The position numbers and the translations under genes are program-made. From Bifidobacterium breve (GTDB taxonomy: Bacteria; Actinomycetota; Thermoleophilia; Solirubrobacterales; Solirubrobacteraceae), in contig CAMCUD010000038.1 of the NCBI GenBank assembly GCA_945878865.1, positions 1-39,677 on the forward strand: a stretch of DNA of 39,677 nucleotides. The letters run 5' to 3'. The notes beneath the pieces are model-generated. The model saw nothing but the letters and a program-made list of their open reading frames with translations. It was not told the origin of the DNA and ran no database searches. This document shows positions 1-6,593 of this stretch, one piece after another; within the stretch, counting starts at the first letter, position 1; every line of letters begins with the position of its first letter.

Positions 1-439
1 CGATTACGGCGGCCTTGACCGACGCGTCGCTCGGCGAGTTCGCCAGCTCGTGGAAGGAGTTCCAGAACTTGTCGAGCAGCGAGTTCAGGCCGTTCTCGCC
101 GGGCTCGTTGAGCTCGTCCATCGCGCGACGGAGGCCCTCGGCCTTCTCGGTGTCGTACGACGAGGTGGTGTGCTGCGCGCGGTACTGGATGTCGAGGAAC
201 CCGTCGCGCATGCGGCGGAACTGCTCGATGCTGACGCCCGAGCCGAGCCACGCGCCGTTGCCGCTCTGCAGCCCGCCGGAGAGGCGCAGCGACGTCGAGG
301 ACGCGTAGACGGCCTCCTGGCGGCTGTAGCCCTCAGTGCCGGCGTTCGTGACGTTGTTCGACGTGATGTCGAGCGCCCGCTGGTTGGCGATGATGCCGCT
401 CAGCGCGCTCTGCAGACCGAAGAAGGCGGAGACCTGCAT
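1..439 (-). CDS. flgK: Flagellar hook-associated protein 1, FlgK (N-terminal part; cut by window edge)
   Basis: FlgK forms the first hook-filament junction ring, exported through the flagellar type III system. The visible 146 codons begin MQVSAFFGLQSALSG, followed by the rod/hook family signature (ANQRALDITSNNVTNAGTEGYS, residues about 19-40) that marks axial proteins. The downstream stretch with LDKFWNSFHELANSPSD is typical of FlgK rather than of FlgG or FlgE. The gene reads off the left edge, so the C-terminal part is missing. Its ATG lies 3 nt after the flgN stop, so it belongs to the flgG-flgJ-flgN-flgK transcription unit. No separate promoter is seen in front of it. Confidence 0.93.
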   Translation of the reverse strand, partial: MQVSAFFGLQSALSGIIANQRALDITSNNVTNAGTEGYSRQEAVYASSTSLRLSGGLQSGNGAWLGSGVSIEQFRRMRDGFLDIQYRAQHTTSSYDTEKAEGLRRAMDELNEPGENGLNSLLDKFWNSFHELANSPSDASVKAAVI

Positions 440-442
440 GGC

Positions 443-994
443 TCAGGCCTCCAGATCCAGGACGCGGTGGGCGGTCGCGCTGGCGGGGCGCGGGCCGACG
501 ACGAGGCCGCCGCGACCGGAGTCGACCGCCGGGCCGTAGGCGCCGGAGTCCTCGTCGCCGAGCAGGCGGGTGAGATGGTCGAGGAACGCGAGCTCCTGGC
601 GCATGAGCGCCCGGTTGATCGTGTGCCGCTGCTGGATCTCGCTGAGCAGGCCGCGCAGCTGGGCGCTGCGCTGGCGCGCCGCCTCGGCGGTCGTCGGGTC
701 GAGCAGCGCGCAGATCGCTTCGAGGGTGACCGCGTGCGCGGGGATGCTCAGACGGCCGGCGGCCAGCTCGAGGATCTCGCCCCGGCGCTGTTCCAGGAGC
801 GAGCGGCGCTCCATCTCGGCCTGGATCTCGCCGATGGCCCGCAGCACGCCCTCGACCACGCGGTCGCGGATCGCGCCGGCCTGGCGCAGCACGCAGTCCA
901 GGAGCTTCTCGGCCGAGCGCAGCTGGTCGTCGAGGTGCGCCAGGAGCACGTGGCCGAGGTCGAGCTCGACGGTCATGGGCGTGAAGGTCGTCAC
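443..994 (-). CDS. flgN: FlgN-type flagellar export chaperone
   Basis: This is a 183-residue, strongly helical protein with no membrane segment. FlgN proteins are cytoplasmic chaperones that hold FlgK and FlgL before export. The C-terminal helix (SEIQQRHTINRALMRQELAFLDHL, residues about 117-140) carries the N-x3-L-x2-x-L pattern typical of the family. The N-terminal half has heptad-like Leu/Ile spacing. The position directly upstream of flgK (3 nt gap), with its own start overlapping the end of flgJ by 4 nt, is the classical flgN context. Similarity in this family is weak, so the call rests on helix pattern plus position. Confidence 0.8.
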   Translation of the reverse strand: MTTFTPMTVELDLGHVLLAHLDDQLRSAEKLLDCVLRQAGAIRDRVVEGVLRAIGEIQAEMERRSLLEQRRGEILELAAGRLSIPAHAVTLEAICALLDPTTAEAARQRSAQLRGLLSEIQQRHTINRALMRQELAFLDHLTRLLGDEDSGAYGPAVDSGRGGLVVGPRPASATAHRVLDLEA

Positions 995-1299
995 GCCTTC
1001 GTCTCCTGGTGCAGGCTGGCGTCGAGCGAGGCGGCGATCCCGATGCCGCCGCCGCTGATGAGCGCGTCGGCGAGGATCGTGGGCAGCTGGTCGCGGTAGG
1101 ACTTCGTCGCGGCGTCCTGGGTCTCCTCGTCGTCGGAGAGCTTCGTGGTCTTCGAGAGCTGCTTCGTCATCTCGACGATCAGCGACTTCTCGAACGAGAG
1201 CTCCGAGCGGTAGTCCTTCATGCGGTCCTCGCCGCCGTTGCGCACGGCGGTCGGGATCTGCGCAGTCGGGGAGAGGATGGGGAGCGCCGCGTCGGTCAT
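991..1299 (-). CDS. flgJ: FlgJ-like rod-binding protein (no muramidase domain)
   Basis: This 102-residue protein matches the N-terminal rod-binding domain of FlgJ: a helix MKDYRSELSFEKSLIVEMTKQL (about 27-48) followed by YRDQLPTILADALISGGGIGIA (about 68-89), the usual 'D-x-L-A-x-x-I-x-x-GGGIGLA' ending. In enterobacteria FlgJ also has a peptidoglycan hydrolase domain; that domain is absent here. A separate lytic transglycosylase is encoded among the hook genes at 29027-29812 and could supply the activity. The start codon overlaps the end of flgG by 1 nt and its stop overlaps flgN by 4 nt, so the genes are translationally coupled. Confidence 0.87.
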   Translation of the reverse strand: MTDAALPILSPTAQIPTAVRNGGEDRMKDYRSELSFEKSLIVEMTKQLSKTTKLSDDEETQDAATKSYRDQLPTILADALISGGGIGIAASLDASLHQETKA

Positions 1300-2039
1300 C
1301 AGATGCGCTTCACCTGGTTGGCGATCTCGGCGATGCGGTCCTGCGTCTGGATCGCCTTGCTGGCGAGCTCGAAGGCGCGCTGGGACTCGACCATCTGGGT
1401 CATGGAGTCCGCCATGTCGGCGTTCGAGGCCTCGAGCTTGCCGGCGACGAGCTCGGTGCCCGGGCCGGCGGCGCGCGTGCCGCCGCTGGCGGCGGTCGCC
1501 TGGAAGAGGTTGTTGCCCATCGCCTGCAGGCCGGCCTCGGCGGGGACGTTCACCACGTTGATCCGGCCGACCTCGCGGTTGTTGACCATGACGCTGCCGT
1601 TCGCCGCGATGCGGACGTCCTCGGCCTGCGTGCCGGCGGGAAGCTGGATGGCCGGGTCGAGCAGGTTGCCGGCGTTCGTGGAGATCCGGCCCTGGCCGTC
1701 GATCTGCAGGTGGCCGTCGCGGGTCAGCATCTGCCGGCCCTGCGCGTCGCGCACCGTGAGGTACCCGGGGCCGCTGATGGCGACGTCGATCGGGTTGGGC
1801 GAGTCGAGCAGCGCGCCCTGCGCGGTGCCGCGGCCCAGGAAGGTCGCGGCCGCGCCGGAGCCGTCCCGGACACCGGGCTGGGTCGCAAGGCCCGCGTCGG
1901 TGTAGACGAGATCGCGAAACGCGACGCGGGTGCGCTTGTAGCCAGTCGTATTGACGTTCGCGACGTCGTTCGAGATGGCGTCCAAGCGATCCTGCTGAGC
2001 CGCCATCCCGGCAGCCGCCGCATACATACCTTCAAGCAT
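1299..2039 (-). CDS. flgG: Flagellar distal-rod protein FlgG (FlgF/FlgG family)
   Basis: This 246-residue axial protein of the rod begins MLEGMYAAAAGMAAQQDRL, followed by AISNDVANVNTTGYKRTRVAF, the standard N-terminal rod-protein motif. The C-terminal coiled part ASNADMADSMTQMVESQRAFELASK is the partner motif. The reading frame is open further upstream, but this ATG fits the family start exactly and leaves room for the promoter at 2124-2150. The leader would be about 75 nt. The gene is followed without a gap by flgJ, flgN and flgK. It is a paralogue of the gene at 2271-2954; flgG versus flgF is assigned from motif similarity and is not certain. Confidence 0.9.
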   Translation of the reverse strand: MLEGMYAAAAGMAAQQDRLDAISNDVANVNTTGYKRTRVAFRDLVYTDAGLATQPGVRDGSGAAATFLGRGTAQGALLDSPNPIDVAISGPGYLTVRDAQGRQMLTRDGHLQIDGQGRISTNAGNLLDPAIQLPAGTQAEDVRIAANGSVMVNNREVGRINVVNVPAEAGLQAMGNNLFQATAASGGTRAAGPGTELVAGKLEASNADMADSMTQMVESQRAFELASKAIQTQDRIAEIANQVKRI

Positions 2040-2123
2040 CGTGCTCCCAATGGAGGGGGTGGAGCTACGGCTTCCGCAATGCGGTCCAGTCGTGTGCTCC
2101 GAACTCGTACTTCTCCGCCGGAA

Positions 2124-2150
2124 TGATCGGTCGGTTCCGCGGCGGCTTGA
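2124..2150 (-). promoter_or_regulatory. Sigma-28 (FliA/WhiG)-type promoter of flgG operon
   Basis: Read on the minus strand: TCAAG (2150-2146), 14 nt, ACCGATCA (2131-2124). It has the same spacing as six other sites in the window, all at heads of flagellar or chemotaxis units. It is about 85 nt upstream of the flgG ATG. Confidence 0.72.
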
Positions 2151-2154
2151 GGGC

Positions 2155-2175
2155 GTGTCCAGACCGTCTGGACAC
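2155..2175. repeat. Perfect 9-bp inverted repeat next to the flgG promoter
   Basis: The arms are GTGTCCAGA (2155-2163) and its exact reverse complement (2167-2175), separated by the 3 nt CCG. The element sits 4 nt upstream of the -35 box of the flgG promoter as read on the minus strand. It could be an operator, or one half of a paired repetitive palindrome with the hairpin at 2206-2251. Confidence 0.6.
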
Positions 2176-2205
2176 CTTCGCCGCCACGAGCCCCCGAAAC
2201 GCGGC

Positions 2206-2251
2206 CGAACGTCGAAAAGGTGCCGCCAGAGCGACACCTTTTCGACGTTCG
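2206..2251. terminator. Perfect 17-bp stem-loop after flgF (terminator or REP-like palindrome)
   Basis: The arms 2206-2222 (beginning CGAACGTCGAAAAGG) and 2235-2251 are exact reverse complements over 17 bp, with a 12-nt loop. The element begins 19 nt downstream of the flgF stop on the minus strand. There is no T-run after it, so it may act as a Rho-assisted terminator, an mRNA 3' stabiliser, or be a dispersed repeat. The inner arms AAAAGGTG/CACCTTTT resemble the AGGTG/CACCT core of the palindrome at 17476-17493. Confidence 0.62.
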
Positions 2252-2270
2252 ACGGGGTGGCGGGCGGGCG

Positions 2271-2954
2271 CTACCGCGGCATGCCGAGCTGGTTGGCCTT
2301 CTCGAGCGTGCTGTCGATCGTCGAGATGGCCTTCTGGCCGGCTTCGAAGGCGCGCATCGACGCCATCATGTCGACCATCGTGCGCGCGGCGTCCACGCTG
2401 GACGCCTCCAGGGCGCCTGCACGCGGCTCGTCCGGGGACTGCCCGGTCTGCGCGCCGGTGAAGTAGCCCTCGCCGGCCTTGCGTGCGTTGGGCACGAGCG
2501 CGACGCCGACGTTCGCGGTCGTCACGGTGCCGTCGGCGTTGACCTGCACCGGCTGGCCGTTGCGGCCGAGCACGGCGTTGCCGAGCTGGTCGACGAGCTG
2601 CCCCGCCTGGTTGCTCGTGAACGAGCCGTTGCGCGTGAAGCGGACGCCCTGCGGCGTCTGCACGCTGAAGAAGCCCTCGCCGGTGATGGCGAGGTCGAGG
2701 GGCTCACCGGTGTCGCGCACCGGCTGGGCCGAAAGGTCGGTGGCCTGCTCGGCGACCTGGGTCGACCGGCCGACCGAGCCCACGACCATGCCGGTCGGAA
2801 GGTCGGTGACCATGAGCTCGCCGAACTGGTGCAGCGACGAGCGGTCGGCCTTGTAGCCGGGCGTGGCCGCGTTGGCGAGGTCGTTGGCGATCTGGTCCTG
2901 CCTGGCCATCTCGGCGACCATGCCGGAGGCGGCGATGAAGAGCCCGCGTTCCAT
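2271..2954 (-). CDS. flgF: Flagellar proximal-rod protein FlgF (FlgF/FlgG family)
   Basis: This 227-residue rod protein begins MERGLFIAASGMVAEMARQD, followed by QIANDLANAATPGYKADRS, the family N-terminal signature. It ends with the helical motif RTMVDMMASMRAFEAGQKAIS. The central 'LDLAITGEGFFSVQTPQG' block is the FlgF/FlgG core (residues about 91-108). The ATG at 2954 is chosen over an in-frame ATG 9 codons upstream because the family begins here and because the -10 element of the promoter (2965-2972) would overlap the longer leader. The gene is separated from flgG by 231 nt containing two palindromes and a second promoter. Confidence 0.9.
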   Translation of the reverse strand: MERGLFIAASGMVAEMARQDQIANDLANAATPGYKADRSSLHQFGELMVTDLPTGMVVGSVGRSTQVAEQATDLSAQPVRDTGEPLDLAITGEGFFSVQTPQGVRFTRNGSFTSNQAGQLVDQLGNAVLGRNGQPVQVNADGTVTTANVGVALVPNARKAGEGYFTGAQTGQSPDEPRAGALEASSVDAARTMVDMMASMRAFEAGQKAISTIDSTLEKANQLGMPR

Positions 2955-2964
2955 ACGCCCACCG

Positions 2965-2991
2965 TCGTCGGCGTGGCGCACGTCCGCTTGA
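2965..2991 (-). promoter_or_regulatory. Sigma-28-type promoter of flgF, close to leaderless
   Basis: Minus strand: TCAAG (2991-2987), 14 nt, GCCGACGA (2972-2965). The flgF ATG starts only 10 nt after the -10 element, so the transcript would have a leader of only a few nucleotides, with no room for a ribosome-binding site. Confidence 0.74.
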
Positions 2992-3022
2992 GGCGAACGG
3001 ACGCCTGGTCGATGAGAGGGAC

Positions 3023-3682
3023 ATGAGCATCGGTGGCGCCCCCATTCCGATCGAGTTCGTCCTGCTGAAGAACTCGCCGCTGCTCGGCGCCGACGTCACG
3101 ATCAAGCCGGGCATGCAGGTCAACGGCCGCGTGCTCGAGCTCCTGGGCAACGGCCGCGGGTTCATCAACCTCGCGGGCGTGAAGGTCGAGGCGCAGCTGC
3201 CCCACAACGTCCGGCCCGGGGACATCCTGAAGATGCGGGTGTCCGAGGCGGCGGACGAGCGGCTCATGCTGAAGATCGTCGACCAGTTCACGCCGCAGGG
3301 CGCGCAGGACGCCGGCGGCGCCAGCGCGGCCCAGCAGGCCGGCGCGATGCAGCCCCTCGTCGGCTTCGGCTTGCCGGGCGGCGCGCAGGCGCAGCTGCTC
3401 GTCGACCCGGATGACCAGGGAGATGGCGCATCGGGATCACGCGGAGAACTACGGACGATCGTGCTGCGCTACGACAGTGATCTGCTCGGCCAGATGGACG
3501 TCGTCGTCCGCCTCGACGACGCCCAGATCTCCGCCACCGTCCTCGCGGTCCCCGGCGACCCGCTCGAGTCCGCCCGCCAGGGCGCCGACGAGCTGCGCGG
3601 CAAGCTGCGTGAGGCCGCCGACCGCCCCGCCCAGGTCACGATCGCCGGCCGCGCGCCGGCCCCGGTCGATGTCCAAGCCTGA
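3023..3682 (+). CDS. FliK-like hook-length-control family protein (short form)
   Basis: This 219-residue soluble protein has two regions. Residues about 30-90 (GMQVNGRVLELLGNGRGFINLAG...) resemble the N-terminal 'G-x-V-L-x-x-x-G-x-G' barrel-like segment seen in some FliK-like proteins. The C-terminal 80 residues (LLGQMDVVVRLDDAQISATV...) resemble the Flg_hook domain of FliK, where 'LG-x-V-x-V-x-L' is typical. The long Pro/Ala-rich middle of a standard FliK is nearly absent. A full-size FliK is encoded separately at 29809-31125. The stop overlaps the start of the FlhB-C-like gene by 14 nt, so the pair is probably co-translated. The function of the short form is inferred. Confidence 0.6.
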   Translation: MSIGGAPIPIEFVLLKNSPLLGADVTIKPGMQVNGRVLELLGNGRGFINLAGVKVEAQLPHNVRPGDILKMRVSEAADERLMLKIVDQFTPQGAQDAGGASAAQQAGAMQPLVGFGLPGGAQAQLLVDPDDQGDGASGSRGELRTIVLRYDSDLLGQMDVVVRLDDAQISATVLAVPGDPLESARQGADELRGKLREAADRPAQVTIAGRAPAPVDVQA

Positions 3683-3971
3683 ACGCCGCCGCCGCGCTGC
3701 GGCCCTGCGCTACGAGGGCGAAGGCGCCCCGCGCGTCGTCGCCACCGGCGCCGGCGAGATCGCCGAGCGGATCATCCAGCGCGCCATCGAGGCGGGAGTC
3801 CCCGTGCGCGACGACGCGGCGCTGGCGGAGGCCCTCGCGCGCGTGGAGATCAACCAGGAGATCCCCATGGAGCTCTACCAGGCGGTCGCGCAGGCGCTCG
3901 TCTGGGCGCACGGGCTCGACCTCGCGTCGCGGGTCGCCGCCCGGCAGGCGTCGCAGCGACTCGCCGGGTGA
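3669..3971 (+). CDS. Stand-alone FlhB C-terminal-domain protein (FlhX/EscU-YscU-like)
   Basis: This 100-residue protein matches the cytoplasmic domain of FlhB, the substrate-specificity switch of the flagellar export gate. It contains the segments AAALRYEGEGAPRVVATGAGEIAERI (about 9-34) and INQEIPMELYQAVAQAL (about 64-80). The membrane part of FlhB is missing, and the autocleavage NPTH motif is not seen in this protein. Such small FlhB-like proteins are known next to flagellar genes in many Gram-positive and deep-branching bacteria. The start ATG lies inside the end of the preceding FliK-like gene (14 nt overlap), matching the known functional link between FliK and FlhB. Confidence 0.83.
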   Translation: MSKPERRRRAAALRYEGEGAPRVVATGAGEIAERIIQRAIEAGVPVRDDAALAEALARVEINQEIPMELYQAVAQALVWAHGLDLASRVAARQASQRLAG

Positions 3972-4003
3972 CCAGAGCAGGCCACGGGGTGTCCCGCGTC
4001 GAA

Positions 4004-4032
4004 TTGACGGCCGACTACGGATGCCGTATTCG
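4004..4032 (+). promoter_or_regulatory. Housekeeping-type promoter of the cyd operon
   Basis: TTGACG (4004-4009), 17 nt, TATTCG (4027-4032), followed 26 nt later by the cydA ATG with a GAGGAAG ribosome-binding site. The spacing is ideal for the primary sigma factor. A GCCGACTA lies inside the spacer, but no matching flagellar -35 is found 14 nt before it. Confidence 0.5.
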
Positions 4033-4058
4033 CCCCGCTGACGAATTCTGAGGAAGAC

Positions 4059-5468
4059 ATGATCGACCTTCCCCTCGCCGACACCGCGCTCGACCTGTCC
4101 AGGTGGCAGTTCGCGATGACGTCGATCTACCACTTCCTCTTCGTGCCCCTGACCATCGGGCTCGCATACACGCTCGCCGTGATGCAGACCCTATGGTTCA
4201 AGACGCGCGACGAGCAGTGGCTTCGGTTGACGCGGTTCTTCGGCAAACTCTTCCTCATCAACTTCGCGATCGGGGTCGCCACCGGCCTCGTTCAGGAGTT
4301 CCAGTTCGGCATGAACTGGTCGGAGTACTCACGCTTCGTCGGCGACGTCTTTGGCGCGCCGCTGGCGATGGAAGGCCTCTTGGCCTTCTTCCTGGAGTCC
4401 ACCTTCATCGGGCTCTGGGTCTTCGGGTGGAGCCGGCTCAAGCCGGGTGTCCACCTCGCCACGATCTGGGCCGTCGCCATCGGGACGACGCTGTCGGCGT
4501 ACTTCATCCTCGCGGCGAACGCGTGGATGCAGGACCCCGTCGGCTACAAGCTCGTCGACGGACGGGCCCAGATGACCAGTGTCTTCGCGGTCCTCTTCAA
4601 CGAGACCGCGCTGCTGGCGTTCTTCCACACGATGGCCGCGGCGGCTGTGACGGCGAGCTTCTTCGTCATGGGCGTCAGCGCGTTCCATCTGCGTCGCGGG
4701 CAGGACGTCGCGGCGTTCAACAAGGCCGCGCGGATGGGCGCGGCGATCGCCGTCCCCGCGACGGTGTTCGTGCTGCTCATCGGCGACGACTTCATGCGCA
4801 ACATGGTCGAGCGCCAGCCGATGAAGGTGGCCGCGGCCGAGGCGCTGTACGACACGACGTCGAAGGCCGGGTTGTCCATCTTCGCGGTGGCGCCGCTGGA
4901 GGCCAACCCGGGTGAGACCACGGTCAACCTGAAGATCCCGTACGCGCTGTCGGTCCTGGCGACGAACAGCTTCGACGGGACCGTCGTGGGCATCGACCAG
5001 CTCCAGGCCCAGTACGAGAAGAAGTACGGCCCGGGCGACTACGTCCCGCCGGTCGGCGTCGTCTACTGGGGCTTCCGCGGCATGGTGTACATCGGCGGCG
5101 CGCTCGTCGCGATCGCCCTGTTCGCCGCGTTCCTGGCCTGGAAGGACCGGCTCAAGGAGCACCGGCTCTTCCAGCGGGTGCTGATCTGGTCCATCGCGCT
5201 GCCGTTCCTTGCGAACACGGCGGGCTGGGTCTACACCGAGGTCGGCCGCCAACCCTGGATCGTCCAGGGGCTGCAGCGGACCGCCGACGGCGTGTCGGTC
5301 GCGGTGCCGACGTGGCAGATCGCGGCGGGCATCATCACGTTCCTCGTGATCTACGGATTGCTCATCATCGTCGAGTTCTGGCTCATGCGCCGCTACGCGC
5401 AGCGCCTGCCCGAACCCGAGCGCGATGAGGCAGATCGCACGCTCCCGCTCCCGGCGATGAGCTACTAG
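4059..5468 (+). CDS. cydA: Cytochrome bd ubiquinol/menaquinol oxidase subunit I, CydA
   Basis: CydA carries the three haems of the bd-type terminal oxidase, which oxidises quinol and reduces oxygen to water with high oxygen affinity in the cytoplasmic membrane. The 469-residue protein has about nine hydrophobic segments. Family ligand residues are visible: H25 (TSIYHFLF), H190 (AFFHTMA), M342 (FRGMVY), and acidic residues E105 and E113 (AMEGL, FLEST). The quinol-site signature GRQPW is at 396-400. The Q-loop is short, as in many actinobacteria. The start ATG follows a good GAGGAAG. First gene of cydA-cydB-cydD-cydC. Confidence 0.97.
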   Translation: MIDLPLADTALDLSRWQFAMTSIYHFLFVPLTIGLAYTLAVMQTLWFKTRDEQWLRLTRFFGKLFLINFAIGVATGLVQEFQFGMNWSEYSRFVGDVFGAPLAMEGLLAFFLESTFIGLWVFGWSRLKPGVHLATIWAVAIGTTLSAYFILAANAWMQDPVGYKLVDGRAQMTSVFAVLFNETALLAFFHTMAAAAVTASFFVMGVSAFHLRRGQDVAAFNKAARMGAAIAVPATVFVLLIGDDFMRNMVERQPMKVAAAEALYDTTSKAGLSIFAVAPLEANPGETTVNLKIPYALSVLATNSFDGTVVGIDQLQAQYEKKYGPGDYVPPVGVVYWGFRGMVYIGGALVAIALFAAFLAWKDRLKEHRLFQRVLIWSIALPFLANTAGWVYTEVGRQPWIVQGLQRTADGVSVAVPTWQIAAGIITFLVIYGLLIIVEFWLMRRYAQRLPEPERDEADRTLPLPAMSY

Positions 5469-5480
5469 GAGGCAGAGACC

Positions 5481-6593
5481 ATGGCGAACTTCGCACTCGA
5501 TCTCGAGACCTTCTGGTTCCTCGCGCTCGGCTTCCTGTGGGTCGGCTACCTCGTCCTCGAGGGCTTCGACTTCGGCGTCGGCATGCTCCTGCCGTTCATC
5601 GGCAAGAGCGACAAGGACCGCCGGGTCATGATGAACTCGATCGGCCCGCACTGGGACGGCAACGAGGTGTGGGTCATCACGGCGGGCGCCGGCACGTTCG
5701 CGGCGTTCCCGGACTGGTACGCGACGCTGTTCAGCGCGTACTTCCTGCCGCTGCTCATCATCGTCGTCGCGCTCGTAGTCCGAGCCGTGGCGTTCGAGTA
5801 CCGCGGCAAGCACGACACGGCGCGGTGGAAGGGCAACTGGGATCGCATCATCGCGCTGACCAGCTTCCTGCCCGCCCTGCTGTGGGGCGTCGCGCTGACG
5901 GGCATCATCAACGGTGTCCCGATCGGCAAGGACATGCAGTTCACGGGGAACTTCTTCGACCTCGTGCAGCCCTTCGCCCTGATGGGCGGGCTGGTGACGT
6001 TCCTGCTGTCGCTGCTGTGCGGCGCGGTGTTCCTCGGCCTGAAGACGCACGGCGAGCTGCGTGAGCGTGCGCGGACGGTGGCCCAGCGGGTCGCCCCGAT
6101 CACGCTCGGCATCCTGCTGATCTTCGCGCTGTGGACCACGTGGGGCGTGCTCGGGGACGTCATCCCGAACGTGCTCCTGCTCACGGCGGCGGCGACGCTG
6201 ACCGGGGCGGTCGTGCTCACGACGCGGCGCGGCACGGAGGGCTGGTCCTTCCTGCTCGTCTCGCTGACGATCGCGTTCGCGGTCGGCGGCCTGTTCGTGA
6301 TCCTCTACCCGAACGTCATGGTGTCCTCGACGGACGCCGCGTTCAACCTGACGATCTACAACACGGCATCCGGCTCGTACACGCTGACCGTCATGACGAT
6401 CGTGGCGCTCGTGATGCTGCCGATCGTGCTCTTCTACCAAGCGGTCACGTACTACGTGTTCCGCGGCCGGCTGGATCCGGACACCCTTGAGGCCTCCCCC
6501 TCGCTCCCCGAGGCGGTGGCCAAGGTGGCCGACAAGGTCGGGATCACCGAAGAGCATCCGCCGCAGGCGAACGTCGATCCGCCGACGGCATAG
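5481..6593 (+). CDS. cydB: Cytochrome bd oxidase subunit II, CydB
   Basis: CydB is the second membrane subunit of the bd oxidase. The 370-residue protein has multiple transmembrane segments and the family signatures YLVLEGFDFGVGML (about 23-36) and GPHWDGNEVWVI (about 54-65). Ribosome binding is by AGGAGG at 5467-5472, which overlaps the cydA stop codon, so the two subunits are translationally linked. The soluble C-terminal tail (about 340-370) is Pro/Glu-rich. Confidence 0.97.
   Translation: MANFALDLETFWFLALGFLWVGYLVLEGFDFGVGMLLPFIGKSDKDRRVMMNSIGPHWDGNEVWVITAGAGTFAAFPDWYATLFSAYFLPLLIIVVALVVRAVAFEYRGKHDTARWKGNWDRIIALTSFLPALLWGVALTGIINGVPIGKDMQFTGNFFDLVQPFALMGGLVTFLLSLLCGAVFLGLKTHGELRERARTVAQRVAPITLGILLIFALWTTWGVLGDVIPNVLLLTAAATLTGAVVLTTRRGTEGWSFLLVSLTIAFAVGGLFVILYPNVMVSSTDAAFNLTIYNTASGSYTLTVMTIVALVMLPIVLFYQAVTYYVFRGRLDPDTLEASPSLPEAVAKVADKVGITEEHPPQANVDPPTA

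Noticed and set aside
2988-3015. Possible divergent flagellar promoter (TGAGG-N14-GTCGATGA) for the gene at 3023
   Set aside because: Two mismatches in the conserved RCCGAY core and a poor -35. It overlaps the clear flgF promoter on the other strand.
4010-4017. GCCGACTA in front of cydA as an eighth flagellar -10
   Set aside because: The five bases 14 nt upstream are GTCCC, not TCAAG-like; a well-spaced TTGACG/TATTCG pair explains the promoter better.
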